NCBI GenBank assembly: GCA_028286465.1 | Contig: JAQBRN010000021.1 | Span: forward strand, 1 to 36,076 | DNA: 36,076 nt | Direction of reading: 5' to 3' | Source of the DNA: Parcubacteria group bacterium | GTDB taxonomy: Bacteria > Patescibacteriota > Minisyncoccia > Phycocordibacterales > Zambryskibacteraceae | Shown here: positions 9,362 through 18,007 of the stretch, one piece after another | Layout of the letters: each line of letters begins with the position of its first letter | Numbering within the stretch: position 1 is the stretch's first letter | Notes under the pieces: generated by a model | Databases searched by the model: none | Seen by the model: the letters and a program-made list of their open reading frames with translations, nothing else | Told to the model about the DNA's origin: nothing | Position numbers and translations under genes: made by a program

Positions 9362-9667
9362 ATGGAATTCGTTTTCCCCTCCATTGAGAACATCGAAGAG
9401 ATCTTCGGCAAGGAATTCACGCTCGTCTTTAACCTCGAGTCCGTGCCTCGCGGCCCTTCAAGGAAGCCGGCCTTGCAATGGCAGGCCCACATGCTTCTCG
9501 GCAGGGAAAGGCAGCATGTGATTGTGGTTCCGGACAGGGCGTCCCACCATCAGCCGTCTGAGACGCTGCGTCATTTTCTCTCGAAGATCGAGACCACGCG
9601 GTACAAGCATCCCCAAGAGAAGTTTCAGATCGTCGATGCCAGCTTGCGTCCGTGCCCGTCCACCTAG
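9362..9667 (+). CDS. hypothetical protein (101 aa)
   Basis: SD GAGAGGATAT; stop within terminator hairpin. Confidence 0.65.
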   Translation: MEFVFPSIENIEEIFGKEFTLVFNLESVPRGPSRKPALQWQAHMLLGRERQHVIVVPDRASHHQPSETLRHFLSKIETTRYKHPQEKFQIVDASLRPCPST

Positions 9668-9679
9668 GGCGGGCTTTTT
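9654..9679 (+). terminator. GCCCGTCC-acctA-GGGCGGGC-TTTTT
   Basis: 8-bp stem; TAG stop at loop/3' arm. Confidence 0.85.
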
Positions 9680-9728
9680 GTTTTCTTATATATCGAGTAC
9701 ATTAGTGTCAGAGACATCGGAGAGGCCA

Positions 9729-9986
9729 ATGTTTGATATCGAAGCTATCAAAAGCTCGCGGCCTCTCCTGAAATTCGTATGGGATGAGGCGTATGAGCGG
9801 TGGCAGGCGAAAGTCACCGTCGAAGGCGTGAGGGTGGTATACGTGCTCGATAATTCATGTAACCAGCCCTTCACCCCCGAACCTGGAAAGAAGAATTATT
9901 TCGAATGCCGCGTCACCCGGGTGCTCCTGGCCCGATCGCGACCGAGCTTCTATCTCGTCGGGGTTGCTATCTTGGGCCTTCCCTAA
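9729..9986 (+). CDS. hypothetical protein (85 aa)
   Basis: SD GGAGAGG; MFDIEAIKSSRPLLKFVWDEAYERW...; stop within terminator hairpin. Confidence 0.65.
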   Translation: MFDIEAIKSSRPLLKFVWDEAYERWQAKVTVEGVRVVYVLDNSCNQPFTPEPGKKNYFECRVTRVLLARSRPSFYLVGVAILGLP

Positions 9987-9996
9987 GGCCCTTTTT
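9974..9996 (+). terminator. GGGCCTT-ccct-AAGGCCC-TTTTT
   Basis: 7-bp perfect stem; TAA stop at loop/3' arm. Confidence 0.9.
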
Positions 9997-10046
9997 CTTT
10001 GGCTTGTTTTAGGCTAGAGTACGCGAGGACCAATCTCGGAGAATCT

Positions 10047-10358
10047 ATGTACACAGGCGGCGGTGACGATCTGCCAGGGAAGGATGTTCCTTCCCATGTT
10101 ATCCCGACGGACAGCGAGAGATGGAAGCTTCTTCGCGGAGCTTTCGTGGGAGCGAACTCACTGAGGATCGTGGAACTTCTCGAGGCCGGGGAGAACACCC
10201 CGCTTCTCATCAAGGATCATCCCTGGATCAAGAAGGGGATGCTTGGCGGTATGAATACGGCTCTGTATCAAAAGAGCATCGGCTTCATGCTCAAGCGCGT
10301 CTACGACAAGCTCCCGTGGGCGGAGCAGGCCGTCAGGTTCGTCGAAGTGGAACGCTAG
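10047..10358 (+). CDS. hypothetical protein (103 aa)
   Basis: MYTGGGDDLPGKDVPSHVIP...; SD GGAGAA; terminator abuts stop. Confidence 0.65.
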   Translation: MYTGGGDDLPGKDVPSHVIPTDSERWKLLRGAFVGANSLRIVELLEAGENTPLLIKDHPWIKKGMLGGMNTALYQKSIGFMLKRVYDKLPWAEQAVRFVEVER

Positions 10359-10382
10359 CGCCCAACGGAACGGGCGCTTTTT
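10357..10382 (+). terminator. AGCGCCC-aacggaac-GGGCGCT-TTTT
   Basis: Perfect stem starting in the TAG stop. Confidence 0.88.
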
Positions 10383-10441
10383 GTTTGACTTTATCTTTCC
10401 AAGACTCCATCCTGTGGCAAGAACCGGACCTTGGGGGTTAT

Positions 10442-11026
10442 ATGAGCCTGACCGAAGAAATGCATGGCTCCATGAAGGCGGATATCAGGTATTGGCACAA
10501 GAGATTGCCATACCTCGCCGATCCGAATCTCATCCCGACCTGGAGAACGCTCGAGACGGGAAGTCTATCGGCCGGCCTGATGCATAATGCGATGCAGGCG
10601 AAGGGCATCAAGGCCAATCTCGATGATATACGCGCCGCGAAGAACCACGCGGCCGCGGTGCCTCGCCGGAGCGAACTCGTAAGAGTGGGTCACCGCTTCC
10701 TGGAAGGTCTGGCTCCGGGCCTCGCCCGTGAGGCAGTGTTCGAACGCTCTCACATCTTCGGCCTCAGGCTGTGCTTGCCGGACATCGGCCCGGAGCTCAG
10801 GCTCGCATATGACGATCAGCCGGAGAAAGACGACGTCTCGATAGCCATGTACCCGCAGCCTGCGGTACATGGCTACATCTTCGTACTTGGAAACAACGGT
10901 TCCCATGGTACGGGGAAGTACCTTATCGGTCATTCCGGCAGCGACGACTGGCGGCCCTGGACGTGGATGGGCACTCCGTACCTCCGTGACTGGATTTTCG
11001 AGAAGATTCCCGCCCCGCAGCTCTAG
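10442..11026 (+). CDS. hypothetical protein (194 aa)
   Basis: MSLTEEMHGSMKADIRYWHKRL...; SD-like GGGGG; stop inside terminator loop. Confidence 0.7.
   Translation: MSLTEEMHGSMKADIRYWHKRLPYLADPNLIPTWRTLETGSLSAGLMHNAMQAKGIKANLDDIRAAKNHAAAVPRRSELVRVGHRFLEGLAPGLAREAVFERSHIFGLRLCLPDIGPELRLAYDDQPEKDDVSIAMYPQPAVHGYIFVLGNNGSHGTGKYLIGHSGSDDWRPWTWMGTPYLRDWIFEKIPAPQL
10843..10874. repeat. near-perfect inverted repeat AGCCATGTACcCGCAG / CTGCGGTACATGGCT
   Basis: 15-bp arms with one bulged base, inside a CDS. Confidence 0.8.
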
Positions 11027-11039
11027 CTGCGGGATTTTG
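11013..11039 (+). terminator. CCCGCAG-ctctag-CTGCGGG-ATTTTG
   Basis: Perfect stem; TAG stop in loop. Confidence 0.85.
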
Positions 11040-11040
11040 T

Positions 11041-11068
11041 TTGACTATTTTTCAGGCTCTGCTAGTAT
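11041..11068 (+). promoter_or_regulatory. tuf promoter TTGACT-N16-TAGTAT
   Basis: -35 immediately follows preceding terminator. Confidence 0.65.
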
Positions 11069-11074
11069 GTGCCG

Positions 11075-11272
11075 TAGCTCATATACGGCTTAGGTCTGAT
11101 CTTTGAGATCCTCTCACAAGGCTTTTCTAAGCGGTTTTATGCGCTCCCGCTTGCTCCCGAACGCAATTGCGTGAGGGCGGGCAGGCTATTCCTACTCAAG
11201 GAAGGCAATGGTTCTCGCGCGCCTCCCTTGTCGAGGAATGACTACTAACAACTATTAATATCACTATTATTT
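11075..11272 (+). promoter_or_regulatory. about 200-nt structured 5' leader of tuf (candidate cis-regulatory RNA)
   Basis: Long non-coding leader with GCCGTA..TACGGC and CAAGGAAGGC..GCCTCCCTTG pairings. Confidence 0.4.
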
Positions 11273-12469
11273 ATGGCAGATTTTGACCGTTCAAAGCCGC
11301 ACGTAAACGTCGGTACCATCGGCCACGTTGACCACGGCAAGACCACTCTTACGGCTGCGATTCTTAACGTCCTCTTACGTGAGGGCAATGGTTACGGTTC
11401 GGTAGTGAAAGGTGTCGACCAGATCGACAACTCCCCGGAGGAGAAGGCTCGCGGTATTACGATCGCGCTTTCGCACTCGGAATACTGGACACCAGAGCGT
11501 CACTACGCACACATTGATGCTCCGGGCCACGCAGACTACATCAAGAACATGATCACCGGTGCCGCTCAGATGGATGGAGCAGTCCTCGTGGTTGCTGCAA
11601 CTGACGGTGTTATGCCTCAGACTCGTGAGCATATTCTCCTCGCAAAGCAGGTCGGCGTGCCTAAGATCATCGTCTTCCTTAACAAGTGCGATATGGTTCC
11701 CGACACGGAACTCATCGATCTCGTAGAAGAGGAAGTCCGCGATCTCTTGAAGAAGTATGACTTTGATGGCGCTACAGCTCCGGTTATCCGCGGCTCAGCT
11801 CTCAAGGCACTTGAAGCCAAGGACAACACAGACGAGTGGTCAATGAAGATCATGGAGCTTGCAAAGGCGCTTGATACCTACATTCCTACCCCTGTTCGTG
11901 ATCTCGATAAGCCATTCCTCATGCCTATCGAAGACATTTTCTCAATCGAAGGACGCGGTACTGTGGTCACCGGCCGTATCGAAAGAGGTGTCTGCAAAGT
12001 CGGCGAAGAAGTTGAGATCGTTGGTCTTAAGGACACCGCGAAGACGACCATCACCGGTATCGAAATGTTCAACAAGCAGCTCCAGCAGGGCCAGGCAGGC
12101 GACAACGCCGGCATTCTCCTCAGAGGCGTGAAGAAAGAAGACCTTCATCGCGGTCAGGTTATCGCGAAGCCGGGTTCAGTGAAGCCTCACACCGAGTTCA
12201 CCGCCGAAGTCTACATCCTGAAGAAGGAAGAAGGCGGCCGCCACACTCCGTTCTTCACGGGCTACAAGCCTCAGTTCTACGTCCGTACGACCGACGTGAC
12301 CGGGGAAGTGGCGCTCGATGCAGGCGTTGAGATGGTCATGCCAGGCGACACGGCAACCTTCAATGTGAAGCTCGTCGCACCGATCGTCTTGGAAGAGCAG
12401 CAGCGCTTCACCGTCCGCGAGGGTGGTAAGACTGTCGGCGCAGGCGTGGTGACCAAGGTCATCGCATAA
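11273..12469 (+). CDS. tuf: translation elongation factor Tu
   Basis: [42 protein letters not shown], 398 aa. Confidence 0.98.
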   Translation: MADFDRSKPHVNVGTIGHVDHGKTTLTAAILNVLLREGNGYGSVVKGVDQIDNSPEEKARGITIALSHSEYWTPERHYAHIDAPGHADYIKNMITGAAQMDGAVLVVAATDGVMPQTREHILLAKQVGVPKIIVFLNKCDMVPDTELIDLVEEEVRDLLKKYDFDGATAPVIRGSALKALEAKDNTDEWSMKIMELAKALDTYIPTPVRDLDKPFLMPIEDIFSIEGRGTVVTGRIERGVCKVGEEVEIVGLKDTAKTTITGIEMFNKQLQQGQAGDNAGILLRGVKKEDLHRGQVIAKPGSVKPHTEFTAEVYILKKEEGGRHTPFFTGYKPQFYVRTTDVTGEVALDAGVEMVMPGDTATFNVKLVAPIVLEEQQRFTVREGGKTVGAGVVTKVIA

Positions 12470-12500
12470 GTGTCACTGTCTGAGCGATCAGGCACACAAC

Positions 12501-12890
12501 ATGGCAAAAGCAACTAACACAGAAACAAAAGCTCCCCTGGAAAAGCCAAAGCGAGCGAAGAAGCTCAATCCCGAGGACGTTGTCACATCGAGACTTCGCA
12601 TCCGAGTGAGGGCGTACGAATCGAAGATCCTTGACGTTTCGGTAAAGCAGATCATCGACACAGCTCTCCGCTACGATGCGAAGATCCAGGGTCCGATCCC
12701 TCTGCCGACCGAGATCAAGAAATACACGGTGAACCGCGCGGCGTTCGTATACAAGAATGCGCGAGAACAGTTCGAGATGCGAATCCACAAGCGGCTCATC
12801 GATATCATCAATCCGACCCCGAAGGTCATCGAGTCTCTCACGAATCTCTCCCTTCCTTCAGGTGTCAACATTGATGTGAAGTTGATATAG
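12501..12890 (+). CDS. rpsJ: 30S ribosomal protein S10
   Basis: LRIRVRAYESKILDVSVKQIIDTALRYDAKIQGPIPLPTEIKKYTVNRA. Confidence 0.96.
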   Translation: MAKATNTETKAPLEKPKRAKKLNPEDVVTSRLRIRVRAYESKILDVSVKQIIDTALRYDAKIQGPIPLPTEIKKYTVNRAAFVYKNAREQFEMRIHKRLIDIINPTPKVIESLTNLSLPSGVNIDVKLI

Positions 12891-12920
12891 TGCGCGAGTT
12901 TACGAGTGACCAAAAATAGC

Positions 12921-13355
12921 ATGAAATCCTTAATCGCAAAGAAAATAGAAATGACCCAGGTCTTCGCCGAAAACGGCGTGGTGTCTGCGGTGACGATACT
13001 CTCGCTCAATGCATCCGAGGATGCGGGCGTCTTTGCGGAAGGGGACAACATTCAGGTAACAGGCATTTCGAAGGGTAAGGGCTTCCAGGGCGTGGTCAAG
13101 CGCCACAAGTTCAAGGGAGGAAGGCGGAGCCACGGTCAGAAGCATTCGGAACGCGAACCGGGATCGATCGGAGGCGGTGCCCGCGCCGGAGGCAGAGTGG
13201 CCAAGGGTATGCGCATGGCAGGCCGCATGGGATCGGACAAGATCACCGTGAAGAACCTGAAGGTCGTGAAGGTCTTAGCAGACACGAACGAGCTTCTCGT
13301 CTCAGGTGCCGTACCCGGCCGCCGCGGTACCAAGCTTCTCGTCAGTCAAAAATAA
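12921..13355 (+). CDS. rplC: 50S ribosomal protein L3, unusually short (144 aa)
   Basis: [52 protein letters not shown]. Confidence 0.93.
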   Translation: MKSLIAKKIEMTQVFAENGVVSAVTILSLNASEDAGVFAEGDNIQVTGISKGKGFQGVVKRHKFKGGRRSHGQKHSEREPGSIGGGARAGGRVAKGMRMAGRMGSDKITVKNLKVVKVLADTNELLVSGAVPGRRGTKLLVSQK

Positions 13356-13359
13356 TCAC

Positions 13360-14175
13360 ATGGAACAGACCGTCTACGACATTAAGGGAAAGAAGTCCGG
13401 AAGCGTCACATTGAATGACAACATTTTCGGGCTTCCTTGGAATGCCGACTTGGTTGCTCAGGTTGCCAATTCGCTTGCTTCATCGAAAAGGAAAAACATC
13501 GCCCACACCAAGTCACGCGCGGATGTTCGCGGAGGCGGTAAGAAGCCATGGCAGCAGAAGGGTACCGGCCGCGCGCGCCACGGTTCCACCCGTTCTCCTA
13601 TCTGGGTCGGCGGAGGCGTCGCTCACGGTCCTCGTAACGACAAGAATTACGATCGCAGCGTCTCGAAGAAGATGAAGGCCAAGGCTCTCTACACGATCCT
13701 CTCAAGGAAGTTGAAGGACGGCGAGATCCTCTTCGTCGATTCTCTCGCGCTTTCTGCACCGAAGACGAAGGTTGCAATAGACGCATTGAAGACTCTCTCG
13801 ACGGTCGGCGGATTCGAAAGGCTCTTTACGAAGAAGAACAATTCCGCAGTCATCGCCCTTTCTGGGAAGTCGAAGGAGACCGAGCGCTCGTTCAAGAACC
13901 TTGGCAATGTCACGGTCATCGAGGCGCGTAACCTTCATCCGCTCGCGCTCTTGAACTACAAATACCTCGTGCTTGAGAATCCGAATATTTCTCTTAAAGA
14001 TCTTCCAGGAAAGATGCTTCTTGGAGACGAAAGGAAGAAGTCCGAGCCGAAGATCCGTACGAAGCGCGTCTTGGATCGCGATGTCGAGCCGATGGGCAAA
14101 CAGGTCTCGCGCCGCAGCTCCTCGACCAGAGGCAGCAAAGCGAAGCCTGCCCTTAAGAAGCAGAGAACCAAGTAA
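13360..14175 (+). CDS. rplD: 50S ribosomal protein L4 with basic C-terminal extension
   Basis: [39 protein letters not shown]. Confidence 0.96.
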   Translation: MEQTVYDIKGKKSGSVTLNDNIFGLPWNADLVAQVANSLASSKRKNIAHTKSRADVRGGGKKPWQQKGTGRARHGSTRSPIWVGGGVAHGPRNDKNYDRSVSKKMKAKALYTILSRKLKDGEILFVDSLALSAPKTKVAIDALKTLSTVGGFERLFTKKNNSAVIALSGKSKETERSFKNLGNVTVIEARNLHPLALLNYKYLVLENPNISLKDLPGKMLLGDERKKSEPKIRTKRVLDRDVEPMGKQVSRRSSSTRGSKAKPALKKQRTK

Positions 14176-14180
14176 CCATT

Positions 14181-14483
14181 ATGGCTGACACAACCGTACA
14201 GAAAAAAATAGAGAGAAAGAGCGTCCTCCTTTCCCCTCGCTCGACCGAGAAGGCCGCGCTTCTTCAGAATCGGAAGAACATCTACGTTTTTAACGTTTCG
14301 AAGGACGCGACGAAGAAGGCCATCCTTGCCTGCCTCAAGGCCGAGTACAAGGTGGTGCCGGAGAAGATCCGCATGGCCGCAGTTCATGCCAAGCCTACGA
14401 TGTATCGCGGACGCCCGGGTACGAAGAAGTCAGGCAAGAAGGCCTATATCTATCTGAAGAAAGGTGATAGTATCGCCATCTAA
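14181..14483 (+). CDS. rplW: 50S ribosomal protein L23
   Basis: STEKAALLQNRKNIYVFNVSKDATKKAI...; position in S10 operon. Confidence 0.93.
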   Translation: MADTTVQKKIERKSVLLSPRSTEKAALLQNRKNIYVFNVSKDATKKAILACLKAEYKVVPEKIRMAAVHAKPTMYRGRPGTKKSGKKAYIYLKKGDSIAI

Positions 14484-14497
14484 ATTCATCAACTAAC

Positions 14498-15337
14498 ATG
14501 AAGCGCTACAAGCCGACAACCAAGTCCCGCCGAATGACCTCCCACGTGGAGTATCGTAAGTTCGTGACGGCAAGCGAGCCGATCAAGGCTTTGACGAAAG
14601 GTTTCCGTCGTGCGAATGGCAGGAATAACACCGGCCGCATCACCACTCGCCACAAGGGCGGCGGCCACAAGAGGCTCTTTAGAGACATCGATTTCACATA
14701 CAACAAAGTTAATATTCCGTTCACAGTGAAGACCGTCGAGTACGATCCGAACCGTTCGGGCTTCATCGGACTTATCGCTTTCAAGGACGGCGAGAGACGC
14801 TACGCGCTGCTTCCTAAGAACGCGAAGGTAGGGGATTCATACATCACCGCTGAAGACGCTCCAATCGTTGCTGGCAACAAGCTTCCTTTGAAGAACATTA
14901 CCGTGGGTACCTTCGTCTACAATGTCGAATTGAAGCACGGCGGCGGTGCGAAGATCGCCCGCTCCGGAGGCAATTACGTCGAAGTGATCGCCAAGGACGC
15001 CGGCTACGTCGACCTTAAGATGCCGTCATCGGAAGTCCGCAAGGTTCCTGAGAATGCCTGGGCCACTATCGGCGAAGTATCGAACGATGAGAACCGCCTT
15101 ATCAATCTCGGCAAGGCCGGCCGCTCACGCTGGCTCGGCATCCGTCCGACCGTCCGCGGTACGGCTATGAACCCGGTCGACCACCCGTACGGCGGAGGCG
15201 AAGGACGCCAGGGTCGTGGACGCCGCCGTGCCATCTCCATTTACGGCAAGCCGACAGGCAAGGGCCAGAAGTCGCGCAGAGCCAAGAAATATTCCAACAA
15301 GTTCATCGTTCGCAGGAGAAAGGTCGGGAAGAAATAA
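14498..15337 (+). CDS. rplB: 50S ribosomal protein L2
   Basis: GRNNTGRITTRHKGGGHKRLFRDIDF, TVRGTAMNPVDHPYGGGEGR. Confidence 0.98.
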   Translation: MKRYKPTTKSRRMTSHVEYRKFVTASEPIKALTKGFRRANGRNNTGRITTRHKGGGHKRLFRDIDFTYNKVNIPFTVKTVEYDPNRSGFIGLIAFKDGERRYALLPKNAKVGDSYITAEDAPIVAGNKLPLKNITVGTFVYNVELKHGGGAKIARSGGNYVEVIAKDAGYVDLKMPSSEVRKVPENAWATIGEVSNDENRLINLGKAGRSRWLGIRPTVRGTAMNPVDHPYGGGEGRQGRGRRRAISIYGKPTGKGQKSRRAKKYSNKFIVRRRKVGKK

Positions 15338-15345
15338 TACAAAAG

Positions 15346-15374
15346 CAAAAGTCCTCGAAAGAGGATTTTTTGTT
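15346..15374 (+). terminator. AAAGTCCTCGAAAGAGGATTTTTTG
   Basis: Hairpin plus T6 after rplB. Confidence 0.85.
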
Positions 15375-15430
15375 TGCTTTTGCATAGAAGAAGCGTTTAA
15401 TAGATACAGACCGCAGCACCGGGAGGAACA

Positions 15431-15634
15431 ATGACAAGCGGCGAAGCGATCACTCTCTATCGTGAGACGCGAAAAGCGCGACGGCCGTCAAGGGAATCTC
15501 TGGAACATGCCCGGCTTATGTCCGAAGCGAAGAGGGAATATGAGCGCATGCTCGCAGAGCCTCCAAAAAGCGTGTGGCCGCTCGGCGCGCGAGCAAGACC
15601 CGCTGCGGTCAAAAAGAATACCCCGTCGAAATGA
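15431..15634 (+). CDS. hypothetical protein (67 aa, basic)
   Basis: SD GGGAGGAAC; stop inside terminator hairpin. Confidence 0.6.
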   Translation: MTSGEAITLYRETRKARRPSRESLEHARLMSEAKREYERMLAEPPKSVWPLGARARPAAVKKNTPSK

Positions 15635-15644
15635 CGGGGCTTTT
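15621..15644 (+). terminator. CCCCGTC-gaaat-GACGGGG-CTTTT
   Basis: 7-bp perfect stem; TGA stop at loop/3' arm. Confidence 0.88.
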
Positions 15645-15646
15645 GT

Positions 15647-15675
15647 TTGACAAATGAGGTTCATTCAGATTATAT
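15647..15675 (+). promoter_or_regulatory. promoter TTGACA-N17-TTATAT (overlapping TATAAT at 15673)
   Basis: Near-consensus; -35 directly follows terminator T-tract. Confidence 0.75.
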
Positions 15676-15712
15676 AATCTCAGAGCAGTTCCACTCCACC
15701 AAGGAGAGATCG

Positions 15713-16231
15713 ATGCCCCGACAGATTCCCCGAACGATCCGCCGTCGCGTGCGCCGCGGTGCAAAGCGTCTCGATTACGTTCGTCCCGGCTGGGCGAAGC
15801 GCATTGACGTCGATCGGTTGGATATCAGCTACGACAAGGACTGTATCGCCGGCCAGCTCGAAGGAAGCTTCGGAAGCGGATACCACCGTCTGAATCTTCC
15901 TGGCGACAGCATCCAGAACGGGATGCAGTGTGATCGCTCGATGAGAGAGCATGCACTCCTGACCCGAGCCTGGAAGGAGGAGGTCGGCGAGCGTACTCCG
16001 TCTCGCGGCCCACAGAATCGATTCGGACTGCTCCGTCGGTTCGTCAACTCGCTTCCGCTTTTGCGGAGGCGTTTTTTATTTGCAATTTTTATTAAAAACT
16101 GTAAAGTAGTGCCCATAAGGTCGAAGACAGAAGGCGAGCGCAAGCTCTTAATCACCGCCTTCCGAGACTACTCCCGCTCCTATTTTGGATGTCGAGGCCT
16201 TATAGAGGTCTATTCGTTCGTTAATTATTAG
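15713..16231 (+). CDS. hypothetical basic protein; ORF reads through terminator and L10 leader
   Basis: SD AAGGAGAG before ATG; no in-frame stop before terminator at 16050-16077, so the true 3' end is uncertain. Confidence 0.4.
   Translation: MPRQIPRTIRRRVRRGAKRLDYVRPGWAKRIDVDRLDISYDKDCIAGQLEGSFGSGYHRLNLPGDSIQNGMQCDRSMREHALLTRAWKEEVGERTPSRGPQNRFGLLRRFVNSLPLLRRRFLFAIFIKNCKVVPIRSKTEGERKLLITAFRDYSRSYFGCRGLIEVYSFVNY
16050..16077 (+). terminator. CGCTTCCGC-tttt-GCGGAGGCG-TTTTTT
   Basis: 9-bp stem and T6. Confidence 0.88.
16080..16107 (+). promoter_or_regulatory. rplJ operon promoter TTGCAA-N16-TAAAGT
   Basis: -35/-10 between terminator and L10 leader. Confidence 0.55.
16117..16178 (+). promoter_or_regulatory. 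ribosomal protein L10 leader (autoregulatory kink-turn element)
   Basis: GAAGACAGAAGGCG-AGCGCAAGCTCTTAATCAC-CGCCTTCCGAGAC pattern upstream of rplJ-rplL. Confidence 0.85.
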
Positions 16232-16236
16232 AAACA

Positions 16237-16725
16237 ATGGCTATCAGCAAACAGAAGAAAGGAGAGATTTCCGAGAAACTCTCGAAGGCTCTCAAGGGCG
16301 CGAAGTCCCTGGTCTTCGTGAATTTCCACGGACTGAAGGTCTCCGACACCACAGCACTCAGGCGTTCCCTCAGAGAGGGCGGCGTCGATTATGCGGTGAC
16401 GAAGAAGAGTCTCACCAAGCGCGTTCTCGCCGATGAGAAGTTCGAAGGCAGCCAGCCGGAACTCACGGGCGAGCTCGCCATGGCCTGGTCCGACGATCTG
16501 ATCGCTCCTGCGCGCGGCATCTACGCCTACCAGAAGAAGTTTCCTGAGGCTCTCAAGATCCTCGGCGGCGTCTTCGAAGGAAGGTATCAGACCCGGGCCG
16601 AAATGGAAGCAATCGCTACGATCCCCGAGATTCCGGTCCTCCGCGGCATGTTCGTCAACATCATCAATTCTCCGATACAGCGTTTCGCAATCGCTCTCGG
16701 TGAAATTGCAAAGACAAAGAATTAA
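16237..16725 (+). CDS. rplJ: 50S ribosomal protein L10
   Basis: GAKSLVFVNFHGLKVSDTTALRRSLREGGVDYAVTKKSLTKRVL. Confidence 0.95.
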   Translation: MAISKQKKGEISEKLSKALKGAKSLVFVNFHGLKVSDTTALRRSLREGGVDYAVTKKSLTKRVLADEKFEGSQPELTGELAMAWSDDLIAPARGIYAYQKKFPEALKILGGVFEGRYQTRAEMEAIATIPEIPVLRGMFVNIINSPIQRFAIALGEIAKTKN

Positions 16726-16752
16726 AAATCGTTACTCACACATACAACTAAA

Positions 16753-17139
16753 ATGGAAGAAACAAAAGTGGAAGTTCCTGAGAAGTTCCAAAGACTCGTC
16801 AAGGAGATCGAAGAGATGTCCGTACTCGATTTGAACGAACTTGTGAAGGTCTTCGAGAGTAAGTTCGGCGTTTCCGCAACAGCAGTCGCCGGTCCTGCGG
16901 CCGCAGCCGGTCCTGCAGAGGAGGCTAAGTCGACGGCAGATGTCGAGCTCACTGAAGGCGGTGCGAACAAGATCGCGGTCATCAAGGTCGTGAAGGAGGT
17001 TCTCGCACTCGGCTTGAAGGAAGCGAAGGACTTGGTCGATGCAGCTCCTTCCATGCTCAAGGCTGGTATGAAGAAGGAAGAGGCAGACGAACTTAAGAAG
17101 AGGATTGAAGAGGCGGGCGGAAAGGTAACGCTTAAATAA
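16753..17139 (+). CDS. rplL: 50S ribosomal protein L7/L12
   Basis: [57 protein letters not shown]. Confidence 0.97.
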   Translation: MEETKVEVPEKFQRLVKEIEEMSVLDLNELVKVFESKFGVSATAVAGPAAAAGPAEEAKSTADVELTEGGANKIAVIKVVKEVLALGLKEAKDLVDAAPSMLKAGMKKEEADELKKRIEEAGGKVTLK

Positions 17140-17175
17140 GCCTCGTTCTGTCCAAGGCAAGGCCTTGGAAACAAA

Positions 17176-17206
17176 AACTCCCCGCTAGCGGGGAGTTTTT
17201 GTTTTA
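17176..17206 (+). terminator. AAAACTCCCCGCTAGCGGGGAGTTTTT
   Basis: Perfect stem, bidirectional A/T tracts. Confidence 0.9.
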
Positions 17207-17242
17207 CTGGCACTCCCGAGCCTATGTGTGTACAATACGCCC

Positions 17243-17932
17243 ATGTCAAAGTCCGTGGCCCACATATTCGGCGGGGAGACGAAGGTCAAGATGATGCGCC
17301 TTTTCATCTTCAACCCCGCTCAGGCCTATGAAATCTCGGACGTGGTGAGCCGCACGAAGGAATCTCCCCGTCAGGTCCGCCGCGAGCTCTCGGCCCTCAT
17401 CAAGTCCGGTCTCGTCCGCCAGCGCGGTGCCGGAAAGTCGAAGGGGAAAGGTGCGAAGAAGAAGCGCGGCGCCGTTGCCCGTGCCCAAGTGAGGAAGACC
17501 CCGCTCTTCACGCTTAACGGCGACTATCCGTACCTCGCGCCGCTTGCCGATTTCCTCATCGATGCCGCGCCGATTTCCGAAAAGGAGATCATGAAGAAAC
17601 TTTCCCGCACCGGCACCTCGGTCAAGCTCATTCTTCTCGCCGGCGTCTTCACCCACGACAGCGAAAGCCGCGTCGACCTTCTCATCGTTGGTGACCATTT
17701 GAAGAAGGGTTCCTTGGTGACCGCTATTTCCCAGATAGAGGCCGAACTCGGCAAGGAGATACGCTATGCGGCCTTCGAAACGGGGGATTTCAGGTACCGC
17801 CTTTCCATGTACGACAAGCTCATCAGAGACATTTTAGACTTCCCGCATCAGAAAATACTCAATAAAATCGGCCTCGCCGAACAGAAGCAGAAAAACTTCC
17901 TATCCACACCCCCTTCGATCGGAGAGAATTAA
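17243..17932 (+). CDS. winged-helix transcriptional regulator, possibly fused to nucleotidyltransferase-like domain
   Basis: ETKVKMMRLFIFNPAQAYEISDVVSRTKESPRQVRRELSALIKSGLVRQRG; C-terminal ...SRVDLLIVGDH... Confidence 0.7.
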   Translation: MSKSVAHIFGGETKVKMMRLFIFNPAQAYEISDVVSRTKESPRQVRRELSALIKSGLVRQRGAGKSKGKGAKKKRGAVARAQVRKTPLFTLNGDYPYLAPLADFLIDAAPISEKEIMKKLSRTGTSVKLILLAGVFTHDSESRVDLLIVGDHLKKGSLVTAISQIEAELGKEIRYAAFETGDFRYRLSMYDKLIRDILDFPHQKILNKIGLAEQKQKNFLSTPPSIGEN

Positions 17933-18007
17933 GAAGCGTATAATAAGGAGTAACCCGGACTCGGGCTTATAAACTAAGTGCCTTCGGCACAGCATAGAGA
18001 GTAATAT

